The notes below the pieces were generated by a model. The model did not search any database. It had not been told where the DNA came from and worked only from the letters and a program-made list of their open reading frames with translations. A stretch of DNA of 64,000 nt. Origin: Annulohypoxylon bovei var. microspora. Its lineage: Eukaryota > Ascomycota > Sordariomycetes > Xylariales > Hypoxylaceae. The DNA is taken from the NCBI GenBank assembly GCA_022836615.1, contig MU405215.1:372001-436000 (forward strand), read 5' to 3'. Both the position numbers and the translations under genes were made by a program. Positions within the stretch are counted from its first letter, which is position 1; every line of letters begins with the position of its first letter. Below are positions 1 to 11,645 of the stretch, in pieces.

Positions 1-953
1 ACCCTACCCATCATGTTGCAGTGGTACAACAGCTGACTTCAAGGTTGATTGCCGTTCACTCACAGCGTCACAGGAGATTCGGAGTGAGCAGATGGGCAGA
101 CAACATTCGGCCAACGTTGCGTAGCTCAGTAGGTATGTATAAGTGACGGAATTCCAAATGTTGCTTTATAATATGTGCAAGAGCAAAAGGCTTGTCCAAT
201 GAGATGTAGGTAGCAATATGTAAACTGCAAACTGCAAAGTGCATATGCCACTCTCAAACCGAAACAGATATTGGCTTGCAGATTTTAAAGAGAGGTGGTA
301 AAGTCTTAATTGAACTTTGTATGTGCATATGCAGAAATAATAAAGGGGGTATCATGTATCATGGAAGGTTCCGATTCAGGACTTTGGGGTTGATATTTCC
401 ATAGGCACAGAGGCAGTAGCGGTGGAAGATTTTGTACCTGTTGACAATACGAAGCAGGAACCTTGAAGAGATACTGACTGCTACATTTAATGCGTTGTAT
501 GTGGGTTCGGTACGGACTTCCACCCACTAAGAGCTTGTCGATGCTCATGCTTCCCTGGGCATCCATTCCCCGCACCTGCTAAAGGTACAATACCGGATGA
601 GGGGTGGGTAGATGAAAGGGGGCTAAACTAGATAGGGTAGCAACTTACGGCCAACTAAGTACTTCTTATGCTAATTATGCTGCGTCGGTACAACGCTTAA
701 TTCCCTTTAACGTGCTTTAGCCTTTCGATACGTCAATCGTTAATCGGCAGATACCAATCAGCCTCGTCATCTACCCCAAAACATCTACAATACCTACTGT
801 ACCTACTGATACCGACTTCACCATACCATTCTTCAGTTAAAGGTGTTCTAGTTGCTTACGTATCACCCTCTCTTTCTCTTGTGGAAGAGGGGTTCTATTT
901 ACATTATTTGATTCGATACGGTAGTTTAAACAATTCCATGCCCTGATCCAACC
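1..953. other. Intergenic, upstream of the Dos2-like gene
   Basis: No supported gene. A minus-strand open frame at 306-566 could encode 86 residues. It follows an intron-like stretch on the minus strand, with a GTAAGT donor near 646-641 and a TAGCAG acceptor near 581-576. No family is recognisable, so it is treated only as a hint. The remainder is the putative promoter and leader of the plus-strand gene starting at 954. Confidence 0.5.
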
Positions 954-2382
954 ATGGATCTCGCATACGACCATATAGCCGAAGAAGCTCTCCCAAAGGA
1001 CGGCAACGAGAATCGAGACGGAAACCGAAATGCGGAATCCTCCCAGAATAACCCTGAACATACCCTCAACGAAGACCTTCAGGAGGCATATCGTGCATTC
1101 TCTAGCAGCACTTGGGGTACCTGGCTCGGCGGAACTGTTGGTAACGTGATCAAGCAGGTATGGAAAAATGCATAAATTTATAGGGGCAATCGAATAACAT
1201 CCTTCTTATCAAAGGGCGAGTCTGTATACAGAGAGGCACACCAAGAGGTTACATTACTCAGTGCAGATGCCACCAGGGGCCTTGCGAGTCTCCGCGCAAG
1301 AGCTCTCTCGTTGACTACGTCACCGCCTGTCGTCCCGGAACAAAGCTCGCAGCAGTCTGGCGATAAGGAGAAAGACCCCGAGACTACCCCGACGACAGCT
1401 AAGGCCACTGGCTCCGATGATGCGGCCAAGGACTCCGAGACGGTTATATCACGGTTGAAGGCAGAGGCTGCGAAACGCTTGAAGGATATTCAACGGGCCG
1501 AGGATGCTGCCGACGAGGCACTCCTCAAGTTTGGTGGAAACATTCGAAACTTTCTCCGTGATGCTATTATTGTCAAGCCAGCCTCGGAATCCGACGACTC
1601 TCAGGAATCTGCTCGCCGCTTCGAAAGCAAGGATGAATCCGGAAAACGAGTAATTCACACCTCGAGATACGACGCACAGCTTCATGTTATTCACACGACC
1701 GAGAAGAGCTTTACCGAGGATTCTGCTACTACCGAATATACTGCGTGGGCAAAGAACTTTGATGCGGAAAAGAAAACAGATAACATCAGTGCTGACTTGG
1801 CGAAATATCCGGAACTACGAGCCAACATGGAGAAGCTTGTTCCTGACAAGGTTCCTTATGCTGACTTCTGGAAACGATACTATTTCCTCCGACATAGTAT
1901 AGAGACAGCCGAAGCACGTCGCCGAGATCTGTTGAAGGGTCTGTTACAATTATTCTATTTGATATATAGTGTATTCTATGGACCTAGCTGACAAGTATTT
2001 AGCCGCATCTGCCGAAGAAGAAATTGGATGGGGCGAGGAGTCGGAGAGTGAGGAATCCGAGGAGTCTGAGGAAGAATCTGAGGAGTCCGACGATGACACA
2101 GCGCCAACCAAGCCGGTAGGAAAGCCGGTAGGAAAGCCGGCGAGACCAGCTTCTACCGAGTCCTCCACGACGATCCACCCGCCCACTCGCGCCATTCCGG
2201 CTAAGGGACATCTAAAACCGGCCGAGCCTCGCAAGTCCGACGAGAAGTCGCAACCCGACAGTGATACCAGTTACGATGTTGTCGGCGCGGCATCCGGAAA
2301 TCCAAGCCAGGCTCCTAACAGTCCCATGGAGACTCGGAAAGCAGAGGATAGCGATGACAGCGACGACGATGAGTGGGAGTAA
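954..2382 (+). CDS. DOS2: BSD-domain protein, Dos2-like
   Basis: Three exons: 954-1157, 1215-1938 and 2003-2382, giving 435 residues. Intron 2 has a GTCTGT donor and a CTGAC branch site 10 nt before its acceptor. Splicing there restores a KAASAEEEIGW-type junction. The BSD core is near residues 265-310 and contains the family's aromatic pattern YADFWKRYYF. After it comes a Glu/Ser-rich acidic stretch, a Pro/Lys-rich linker with duplicated KPVG units, and an acidic C-terminus ending DDEWE. The layout (N-terminal Gly/Trp-rich patch, BSD, acidic tail) matches yeast Dos2, a BSD protein whose molecular role is poorly defined and has been linked to ubiquitin and genome maintenance. The gene is convergent with TSR2. 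Family assignment is fairly sure, function is not. Confidence 0.8.
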
Positions 2383-2635
2383 TAGTGCTGCCTAAAGATT
2401 GGCTCGTTGGCTCCCTGCTGATTTAATTGATATGAATTTGGAGTTCTTGTTGGCGTCGGTTGGTCCTTTTTGGATGGCTTCAAATGCATGATATTGTTCT
2501 TCCTGACGCTCTTGTATATCCTTTAAGCACATTTCATTGCAAAATTGCTATGCCATATCATGCCATATCACATCACTACCAGCGACCCTATTCTTCTAGA
2601 GTTTGCGGCACAAGACATATCTCATATGCTACTAC

Positions 2636-3351
2636 TCAACGCTTCTTTCGCGTAACTTTTGTAAAGCCATCCTCGTCTACCTCTGGCGGAGGCCGCTCTT
2701 CAGGTGCTGCAACTAATGCGGGCGCTTCGTCCATCTCAACATCCTCGTCCTCTTCATCGTCGTCGTCATCATCGCTCCCCCAGTCGGTTTCCTGGTCTCC
2801 GCCATCCACCTCTTGCACCTTGACCGTCTTGCCTTTCGTAGCTAGCCACCTACGTCGCAGATCTTCTACGAATTCGAAATTACCGTCAGCGCAATGTGCG
2901 CGGACCTTCATGATGCGCTCGGCGACCTCAACCTCGGAGTCATCGTCGATATTGGTCTCGAATTCGTCCCACATGACCTGTAGCAGGGTGGCCTCAACGT
3001 CCTCGGCGACAGGATCTTGGGGTATCTTCTGGTGCGGTTTGCGCGGCTTGGCAAGGTCGACGAAGCTGGGAAACATGTCGACAACGGCGCCTGCGAACCA
3101 GTCGCGCTTGTCATCGGAGTCGGGACCGCCTAGGCTGTTTTGGACCGCGACCGTGAGGGAGATCCATAGGTGTAGCGAGATGGCTACGCCTTGTTCGAAT
3201 TGCGCTTGGCGGGTTTCTGGGGGATTAAGGTCTAGTTAGCTAATATACGGAGCAGAAATGGTAAATAGATAATAAAACATTTATAGGGAAATGGGGAAAT
3301 GTCGAGAATCTGATACACACCTGGAGACGGTTCTGCTTCGGTAGACGCCAT
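2636..3351 (-). CDS. TSR2: Pre-rRNA-processing protein Tsr2
   Basis: Two exons, 3321-3351 and 2636-3216, separated by a 104-nt intron with a GCTAAC branch site. The product is 203 residues. Tsr2 is the dedicated chaperone of ribosomal protein eS26 (Rps26) and is needed for 20S pre-rRNA processing and 40S assembly. The N-terminal half carries the WGG-type fold, with conserved segments around FEQGVAISLHLW, DWFAGAVVDMFPSF and VMWDEFET. The middle has a long acidic run (WGSDDDDDDEED). The C-terminus ends in the basic EDGFTKVTRKKR, typical of the family. Exon 1 encodes only ten residues, so the start is easily missed: the unspliced frame would begin at an internal Met. The start is set back to back with the esterase gene across a 592-nt spacer. 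Confidence 0.9.
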
Positions 3352-3943
3352 TTTGGTGACTTGCTAAAGCTCAAATATGACATTTACATATGATGGAGGG
3401 GCATTTACATATTTTTGTCCACTTTTGATAATAATTTCTTCGGTCATTATCATTCTGCCGCTCTTTACCGCATAAGTTCATCGCGGGAAGAGATATGCAA
3501 GTCTAATGAATTGGAGATCCACGCTAGCCCCTCTCATCGATGGCCCTTCCCCTTTCGGATCAGATTCAATTGTGAATGGGTCGTTCTGTCTCATTTTCAT
3601 CTGAGAAGGGCAGGGAAATGACATCACCAGTAATGATCTGTAAAATGAGGTAGCTGGGCAGGTGCCAGCTAGATAGCTTGGCTACCTGAAGCTTCCCTAT
3701 TTGACTATCCACTTAATACATAAACCCAATAGGAAAAGGAGTTAATAACAATAGACTTTCAGATTCGCATCTCTCTTCCATTGTTACGTCTGTCTACCTA
3801 ACTTCCAAGCTTGCCGAGCTATCCAATGCTTCGATTCTACCACACGAGCCGTCACCGTTATAGCTTCTAGCAAGCTACAATTTTGCGCCATTCGAATAAC
3901 AATTCAATATATGATATCCAGGCCTTACTTAGGCTAGGTAGCC
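3352..3943. promoter_or_regulatory. Divergent spacer between TSR2 and the alpha/beta hydrolase gene
   Basis: A 592-nt region between two head-to-head starts, so it should hold both promoters. It is AT-leaning, with a TTAATACATAAACC stretch near 3713 and a pyrimidine-rich run near 3770-3800 on the hydrolase side. No open frame of interest and no recognisable binding site with strong support. Confidence 0.5.
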
Positions 3944-6900
3944 ATGAATATGAATACTGCCACTGTTTCCATGGCGGTTACGCCGACTGTCCTGTCAACA
4001 TTTCTGTCTCACGTATGTACCTAATCTATTAGACATCCCGTCATTCCATTCATCTAAACTTTACGTTATTTTGGACATCCCGTTGTCATTGGCCTATGAA
4101 TGGCCTATGGATGTCCGAGCTACCCGGTGGCATCTCATGTTTGCCTTCTACCAAATACTTGTTTGGGTTTCTCTGGTGTCTACATATGTAAGGAGAATTT
4201 GCTAAGCTAGAGTGTGGTGACACTGTAGTACCTAAATCGCAAGCCATTACGCCAGCGGCCGACTGCCCACCTCTCGTATGACGAAGGCCTACATCTTATA
4301 CGATCATTCCTCACGTTCGCGTCGCACCACACCATCGAGGAGCTACAGGCTTTCACATCGCAGTGGGTGCCTCATCCACAATGGGTTAAGGTTGATCAAG
4401 TCGAGATTCCCGAGTCGAAGCTTGATGATGCTGCGGGCGTTATACAGGAGCAACTAGGTCCAGATGGTATCAAGAAAGTCGGCGGTCGCAATTGGTGGCA
4501 ATGGCGGAAACCCAAGAGCCCCCTTAAAGCCGAATGGATCGAGATGAGGGCCGATTACAATGAGCGTAAGAAGGCTAGTAATCCGGGAAAGAGGGTTATG
4601 CTGTATGTCCATGGAGGCGCCTACTTCTTTGGGAGCGTCGACGAACATCGATACCAGATGCAGAGGCATGCCCGGAAGCTGAAGGCTAGGGTTTTTGCTC
4701 CCGAGTACCGGCTAGCTCCTCAATTCCCCTTTCCCTGTGGACTTCAGGATTGCTTAGCAGCGTATCTATATCTTCTCGAAACTCATGATCCAACCACCAT
4801 CATCTTGGCTGGGGATTCTGCTGGAGGTGGAATGGTCTTGAGCTTGCTAGTTATCATGAGGGATAGGTATATCCCTCTTCCTGCCGGGGCTATTCTCATC
4901 AGCCCTTGGGTGGATTTGACGCATTCTTTCCCAAGCGTCTCTAGCGATTGCCCTCTAGACTATATCCCTCAGCACGGGTTTCACCACAAGCCTTCAAAAG
5001 CGTGGCCCCCCTTAAACGCAGATGAATACATGTTATTGAAGGAACAGATAGCCACTAAGGCGAAGCCGGGCCAAACTAAGCTGATGAAGCCGGAATCAAT
5101 AGAAGCGAAGCAGCTCCCTCAAGATCTTACCCAGCTAAACGCAGAGAAGGGAGAAATTGGCGACAATAGCAGCCTTGCCGAAACATCAGTCATATCGATC
5201 AACCTTGACGGAAAAGAGGTCAAACTCAAGGACCAGATTCAGGTACGGAATCTCGAATGAAAATTGGAAAATAATGCTCACCTTTTTTTTCTAGATGTAT
5301 ACGACTAACGAACTCTTGTCGCATCCCCTGGTCAGCCCTGCTATGCAGCCCAGCCTTGGTGGGCTACCACCTCTGCTCATCATGACAGGGGGTGGAGAGA
5401 TCCTTCGAGATGAGCAGATATACGTAGCACATAAATGTGCAAACCCTTCTAAATATCTACCTCCTGAGTCCTCAATGAACGATCTGGCACAGGAGCAGTT
5501 GGATCGCTACAAACCAACTGACGTACAGTTGCAAGTCTGGGACGATTTATGTCATGTTGCTCCCACTCTAAGTTTCACTCGACCGGCCAAATACATGTAT
5601 CGTTCGGTAGCCCAGTTTGGTGCCTGGGCTTTGGCTAGGGCCCAGAAGACCGAGATCGAAATTCTCGATGACGATTCTATTTCGGTTATATCAAGTTCTA
5701 GTTCCGTTTATAGTTCTGATGGCAACAATGCGAATAGAGCCGCCAAGGAAGAAGTTCAATCTGGTGATGCTGCCCAGTCTGAAGTGGGAAAAGCTGGAGA
5801 CCCCCTGCCACCTTTCAAGAACCACATGATCCGCCAGCGTGTCAGTCGCCATGGCGTTATCAGTCCCTTGGCTGCTCCTAGCGAGTTTCCCGGTTGCACC
5901 ATTGATCGTAATGACATTGGCGTTGTTAAAGAAACTCCAGTACGGAGATGGCTCGAAACGCGCGCCCAGTCGGATAAACGTTTTGGGAGTGTCCGTGCCA
6001 AGATTCACAAGCGGCGACTTAAGGAGATGACCGCGGGATATGTGGGCTTCGACGGGGAGACACCACCCCCGGCCGCTCTTGCTAGTAGGCGTAAGGCAGG
6101 CGAGGATATCAAAGAAAAGAAGAAGACCAAGAGCATGGGCCTTGCACTATGGTCACTCTGGGGTTCTAAGCATGACGAGGCTACTGTAAATCGGGAACTT
6201 GGAGCTGATAAACCTGGAGTCAAATTCGCTACTACGGAAGAAGGAGAAGGTGCTCGCTCACCATCTGATCTTAAACAACAGGAAAATGAAGCCGCCAACG
6301 GGGCGGCAACACGCAACCGAAGTCGGTCAAGGACGAAGATCGTCAGAGACTTGAGCCAGATTGCTGATGACGATGATGTCAATGAGGAATCCCCTATATC
6401 CGTGCTCATGGCTATGAGACAGGAGAAATCGAAACAAGCCGAGCTACCGCCCTCCCCCCGAAGCGATATGCTCAATCCAGATTACGTTCCGGATACGGGC
6501 GTTATGGGCAAACGTCCTACCGTCTGTGGTATTGCTGTGCCTTTCAGCCTCGACAAAGAAGCCGACACGGCTAGCATGATCACATTGACTTCAGCACTAG
6601 ATCAGCCAAGCCGAGCCGCAAGCCCGACACCGTTGAACCCGCAGACTCGTGCCATGGCGGCTACTAGTGCTGCTGTCGTCGCTGCAGCTACCGACAAGGC
6701 GAAGGATGAGGTCATCAATCCTGAATCAGTGAAGAAAGCGGGACCTGCAAATACCAACCTAACGCGGGCCTCAATTGTCGTCTACAGCGATGAGATAGAC
6801 AATCTTTGGAATACTAAAGCTACGAGTCCAGCAATCACACCGTTCACCGAGAACGGCGACGCGAAGGGAAGTTACGGTACTGCGCCGACGACGCCGCTAC

Positions 6901-6989
6901 TCACTATCGATGGGACCCCTGCCTACTCGGAGCGTCCCCCATTGGAGTCATTCGTCACCGCGCAGGAAGATCTACCCACCAAAAAATAG
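3944..6989 (+). CDS. Alpha/beta hydrolase (HSL-type esterase/lipase) with long disordered C-terminus
   Basis: Three exons: 3944-4012, 4229-5242 and 5295-6989, giving 925 residues. The 216-nt first intron (GTATGT donor, TGTAG acceptor) was placed because exon 2 must open with YLNRKPLRQRPTAHLSYDEG to give a continuous N-terminus. The catalytic domain has the HSL oxyanion motif HGGAYFFGS near residue 150, the nucleophile elbow GDSAGGG near 218, an Asp in GGGEILRDE and the His in DDLCHVAP near 446. The acid and His lie after a roughly 100-residue charged insertion. Beyond residue 480 the chain is low-complexity (Ser runs, Lys/Glu patches, Ala/Pro segments) for over 400 residues. Fungal proteins of this type are annotated as lipases or esterases of unknown substrate. 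No signal peptide is seen. Confidence 0.85.
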
Positions 6990-7422
6990 TGTTTTTTCTT
7001 TTGGAAGTTAGGGATTCAGGGGAAAACGGGATACAACTATATACCCAGATCATATCTTATTTGTTAGGTTCAGGATAGTGTGCCTGCTATTTATCTTTTA
7101 TGTCATTTTATATACCCTCGTTAAAGACCTGCAATAGGATTGGAAATTGAAACATTGCAACCATGATCGGAAGCGGATTTATATGTATGCTCTTTATGTA
7201 ATGTGGTTCTCTGTAGTTGGTATAATACAGATTTTACATGTTCGTCGACAATCGTGGTTTTCGTCTCGATACTCATCATATCTCAAAAACCGCGAAGGTT
7301 TCGAAGACATTCGAATATGGGCAGGGTAACGTGTAGTTAACTCAGTCTTGAGGGATGGGCCGTAGTTCGGTTCCCTAGAATCCAGTGCCCGTCTATACCC
7401 ATTAACAGCAACTTCTACCCCC
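6990..7422. other. Convergent spacer between hydrolase and mL41 genes
   Basis: A 433-nt region between two stop codons, expected to hold both 3' UTRs and polyadenylation signals. It is AT-rich near 7030-7220. No gene seen. Confidence 0.5.
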
Positions 7423-7814
7423 TCAGTCCAAGCCGTTCTCCTGCTTCCATCGATCTAGATATAGCTCTGGGCTCTTGGGTCCCTTGCTATAACCCTCGTA
7501 CCGACCTTTCGTCCGATGCACCATTTTCGTCACGAAGGGGGTCAGCTGCGCATAACACCACTCGATCAGCCTCCCGCGGTTCTCATTCGGCTGCCGAAGT
7601 TCACAGGATGGGGGAAAGAGGTTACCTTGAAGTTGTCGAGGTTGGCCGGGACGACGAAGGTCCGCACCTTGGTCCAGTCAATGACGTAGCCACCATGCTT
7701 CGTGTGCCGGCCCATGCTGCCCGTCCGCGTGCCCTTGTAGAAGCCCTTGTTGACGTCCTTGGTCGTCAGCCGGAATTTGCGGAAGACCTTCTGCAGCGCT
7801 TGGGTGGGCTGCAT
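7423..7814 (-). CDS. MRPL27: Mitochondrial large-subunit ribosomal protein mL41 (Mrpl27-type)
   Basis: Two exons, 7626-7814 and 7423-7545, with an 80-nt intron, giving 103 residues. The protein is a component of the mitochondrial 54S ribosomal subunit. The diagnostic block is FRLTTKDVNKGFYKGTRTGS followed by MGRHTKHGGYVIDWTKVRTFVVP, and the second exon supplies LTPFVTKMVHRTKGRYEGYS and a short charged tail. The second exon is too short to stand out alone; it was found by following the conserved K/LTPFV junction. The start Met gives a short basic amphipathic N-terminus suited to mitochondrial import. It is head-to-head with UTP14. Confidence 0.9.
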
Positions 7815-8355
7815 CGCGGCGGTTTTTTTGTGGGAGGTTTTCCCTTATTCCTCTTTGCGGGGTACGTTCCGTGGAAGGATAGGAGAAGGTTTGTGCGGCG
7901 CCGTAGGGGGGCGTCGTTTATGTCGTCCGTATGCCGAGAGCAATTGGTCGGTATCGTGGATTGTTGTTGGTGGAGGCGTATGTTGAAGGAGTGCTGAAAT
8001 TCGAAGTCGCAACCTGTTCGCGATCTTGAAAATCGTTAAATTTAGTGGGGCGAGTACATTGGAGTGCCGTCAAAGTTTAATTGGATCTCTATTAGCGCTA
8101 AACCTTATGGGGTAATTGGAGCTCTAGTAGCTCCCCCACCACTTATCGATATCTCGGCAGAAAAAAAAGTTTAGACACCGCTTTCATTTTGTAAGAAATT
8201 CGAATTGAAGATTTCTAAAAATCTGCTATTCCCAGCCCATAAATCGACCTCCGACATCGACAGCCCGAGTGCGCATTCTAGCTTCGAGGATAGATATTTT
8301 GGTATAAAGAGACCTTAAATTCCAGGAAATCGCAATCAAAAAAGCATAACCCAAC
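7815..8355. promoter_or_regulatory. Bidirectional promoter region, mL41 / UTP14
   Basis: A 541-nt spacer between the starts of a mitoribosomal gene (minus) and a ribosome-biogenesis gene (plus). An A/T-rich tract lies around 8160-8225 on the UTP14 side. Co-regulation of the pair is plausible but not shown by the sequence. Confidence 0.5.
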
Positions 8356-11273
8356 ATGCCCGGCCGGCAAGCCCACGGGCGGCCCGTCGGCGGCGGCGCA
8401 CAGAGCGCAAACGGCAAAAGCAAGAAGAGATCGAAGGCCAGGTCCTCGAAGAAGGCGCTGAACGCCTTCGCCATCGCTTCGGAAGAGTTCGCCGACCGCG
8501 AGAAACGCACCCCGCGCAACCGCGAGCTGGATGTGCCAGTCGATAGTGGTAGCCGTGGCAAGCGCTCTAGGAATGAGGAGGAAGACGATGATGACGATGA
8601 TGAGGAGGACGACGAAGATGAGAGGCCTCCTAGAAAGATGCGCCGCGGCGCTGATCGCGATGAGGATGTCGAATATGGAAGCGATAGTAGCGGGAACGAA
8701 TGGCGCATCGGCGTTGATGAAGATGACGACTCCGAAATCGATAGTGATGACGCTTTTGGAGAGAGCGATGCGGAAAGGTTCGAGGATTATGCCTTTCGTG
8801 GGAGTAAGGATAAGAAGAAGCAGAAGCAGAAACGGAGGAAAGAGGTAATGGGAGACGGTTTGAATTATTATTATTCGTAGCTAATGTGGTCTATAGGATA
8901 ATGACGATGATGAAGGTGACGAGGATGAGGATATCGACGACGCCGACGGCGCTTCCCTCGGATCAGATGCTATTGATCTTGCCCAGGCTCTGGATATGTC
9001 TATGTCGGAAGACGACGGAGAACCTGGAGCTGATCAAGGAGAATCTGATTCTGATGAGGGATCCGACGATGATGACGAAGCATCCGGGGACGAGTCTTCT
9101 GAAGCTGAGGATGACGAGGACGACGATGTATCAGAGACCGGAATTAATACGTGGGTTTCTAAATTCTCAGGGGTAAAAGATGCGGATGAAGAAACTGCAC
9201 CAACAAAGAAACCTAAGCTAGGGTTGAAAGATCTAGGCTTGTTAGGAATCAAGGATCCTCAACTGAAAAAATCCCTCAAGCTCATGACGAAGGAAGAGAA
9301 ATCTAGCAAGCCACAGAAGCTAGATGTACCTCTCGCAAGACGTCAACAGGCTAAACTAGATCGCACCGTCGCATACGAGAAGACCAGCGAGTCTCTGGAC
9401 CGATGGACGGAGACTGTTAAGCATAACAGAAGAGCAGATCATCTGGTATTTCCACTACCACAAACGGAAACCGGTATCGCTAGACATGATAACAGCGAGA
9501 TCCAGGCCTTGAATCGCAAAGCGCCAGGGACTGAATTAGAACAAACCATCTTTGCTATCATGGAAGAAAGCGGACTAGGACCAAGCACTAGGAAAGAGGC
9601 AAAGGAAATCAACGATCTAGCTGCAGATGCTGATGGTCTCTCGAAAAACAATATCAAGGACTTGTGGAAACAGAAGCGCCGTGAGAGAGAACTTAAGTCT
9701 CGAGAAGATGCAAGAGCAAAGCGTATCAAGAAGATCAAGAGTAAAGCTTATCACCGAGTACACCGAAAACAGAGAGAAAGAGAAGAAATGAAGGAGCACG
9801 AACTCATGGTCAAAAATGGAGAAATTGATTCGGAAGAGGAGCGCGAAGCCCAGGATCGCCAGCGAGCTACGGAGAGAATGGGAGATCGGCATCGGAAGAG
9901 CAAATGGGCCAAGATGTCTAACAAGGATGGTCGTGCTGCTTGGGATGACGACGTTCGAGTAGGCATAGCCGATATGGCCCGGCGAGACGAAGAGCTACGT
10001 CGTCGTATCGAGGGTAAACCGTCTAAAGCGAACGGTGAATCAGACGATGATTCTGATTACTCAGGTGGATCAGATGATGTTGATGAGCGAAAGATACTTC
10101 TCAAGCAGCTTGATGAGGTTTCCGGTGCTGATGATGGCCAACCGAAGTCGAAATTGATGAAAATGCAGTTCATGCAAAAGGCGGAAGCGGCGAAAAAGAA
10201 GGCCAATGATGACCTAGTAGCCCAGATACGACAGGACCTAGCTTCCGACGATGAAGATGGTGAGCAATCTGACGATGGGCCTGAGGATGTTGGTCGACGA
10301 AAGTTCGGCCAGCCATCGGAAAAGAAGTCAATTGAGCACCTCGTCAAAGTCGGCAAGAAAGACAAGACAGAAAAGGCGGATCTTCAAGCTGCCAGGGATA
10401 ATATCGCTGCAACATCCGTTAGCCGATCAAAGGGTCTTTCAGCCCCTATCTCGCAAGACGCAAATACAAACTCGACAGAGGATGTCTGGATCCAGCAGTC
10501 GACGACAGGTTCGTCTAGGAAACAAAGAGGAAAGAATACGAATTCGAGTGCAGACGTCCTAGAACTTAGCACCGACTCGCCAGCCGTAATACCGCTAGCT
10601 GCCCCGGCAAAGAAGCCCAAGCCAAGCAAGAGACAAGCGGCCGTCACTCTAGACGGCTCCTCGGACGACGAGGAAAGCCACCTGCCCATCAAGTTCCGCG
10701 ACCAGGAGCTCATCGCGAAGGCGTTCGGCGGCCTGGACGCCGAGGCCGAGTTCGAGCAGGAGAAGGAGGCGGCCGAGCAGGACGACGACGACAAGATCGT
10801 CGATAGCACGCTGCCCGGCTGGGGCAGCTGGGTCGGCGACGGCGTCAGCAAGCGCGAGAGGAATCGGCACCACGGCCGGTTCTTGGCTAAGCAGGAGGGC
10901 GTCAAGAAGAAGGATCGCAAGGATGTGGGGTTGAAGGGCGTTATTATTAACGAGAAGAGGAATAAAAAGGTATGTTCGTTTATTTATCTCCTAGCACTGG
11001 ACTGCTATTCTATGACACCCCCTCCCCCCTTTCTTTTTTATGTTATATGTTCGTATTTTGAGCGTCACGACTAACTCGTTGACCCTACAGAACGACAAAT
11101 TCATGGCCTCTCAGCTGCCACACCCCTACGAATCGAGGCTGCAGTACGAGCGCGCGCTGCGGCTCCCCGTCGGCCCCGAGTGGATGACCAAGGAGACGTT
11201 CCAGGAGTCGACGAAGCCGAGGATCTTGATGAGGCAGGGTATCATTGCGCCCATTGCGAAGCCTACGCACTGA
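8356..11273 (+). CDS. UTP14: U3 snoRNP / SSU processome protein Utp14
   Basis: Three exons: 8356-8844, 8897-10969 and 11091-11273, giving 914 residues. Utp14 is a nucleolar SSU-processome factor that activates the DEAH helicase Dhr1 to release U3 snoRNA. The N-terminal third is highly acidic with basic patches. The central block has the typical KLDRTVAYEKTSESLDRWTE and LWKQKRRERELKSREDARAK segments followed by KSKAYHRVHRK. The C-terminus carries PGWGSWVGDG and, after intron 2, NDKFMASQLPHPYESRLQYE and the family's final region ending PRILMRQGIIAPIAKPTH. Both introns are needed to join these segments, and intron 2 has a CTAAC branch site. Length and block order fit fungal Utp14. It is convergent with the GPATCH1-like gene. 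Confidence 0.95.
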
Positions 11274-11645
11274 ATGCATTTCCGGGGCGGTTATGGTGCG
11301 CGACAAAAAGGGGATGGGTTCTGTATGTACATGATACCCTGATTAGAGGCTATATCTACCTATGTTAGAGGGTGGCGTATGTAGCATGACATGGGCATAA
11401 ATGAGAATAGAAAATTAGTGACGCGGGATAACTTCAATGAACGCCCTGCACGCTTCACAATTTCATCGATGTGTATACCCTAGAATATCTAGTGTCATGT
11501 CAATACCAGACAGTGGCACTCGTAAAAAAGACTCGCCATAGCATTAAACATCTGAATTCAATAGGGGTATAATTATCAACTTCTAGTGATATTGTATATC
11601 TGCATGTGCATCTGCCTCGTACTCTCATACTCGAAACACTTAGTC
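11274..11645. other. Convergent spacer between UTP14 and the GPATCH1-like gene
   Basis: A 372-nt AT-rich stretch between two stop codons, presumably both 3' UTRs. No gene or repeat seen. Confidence 0.5.
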
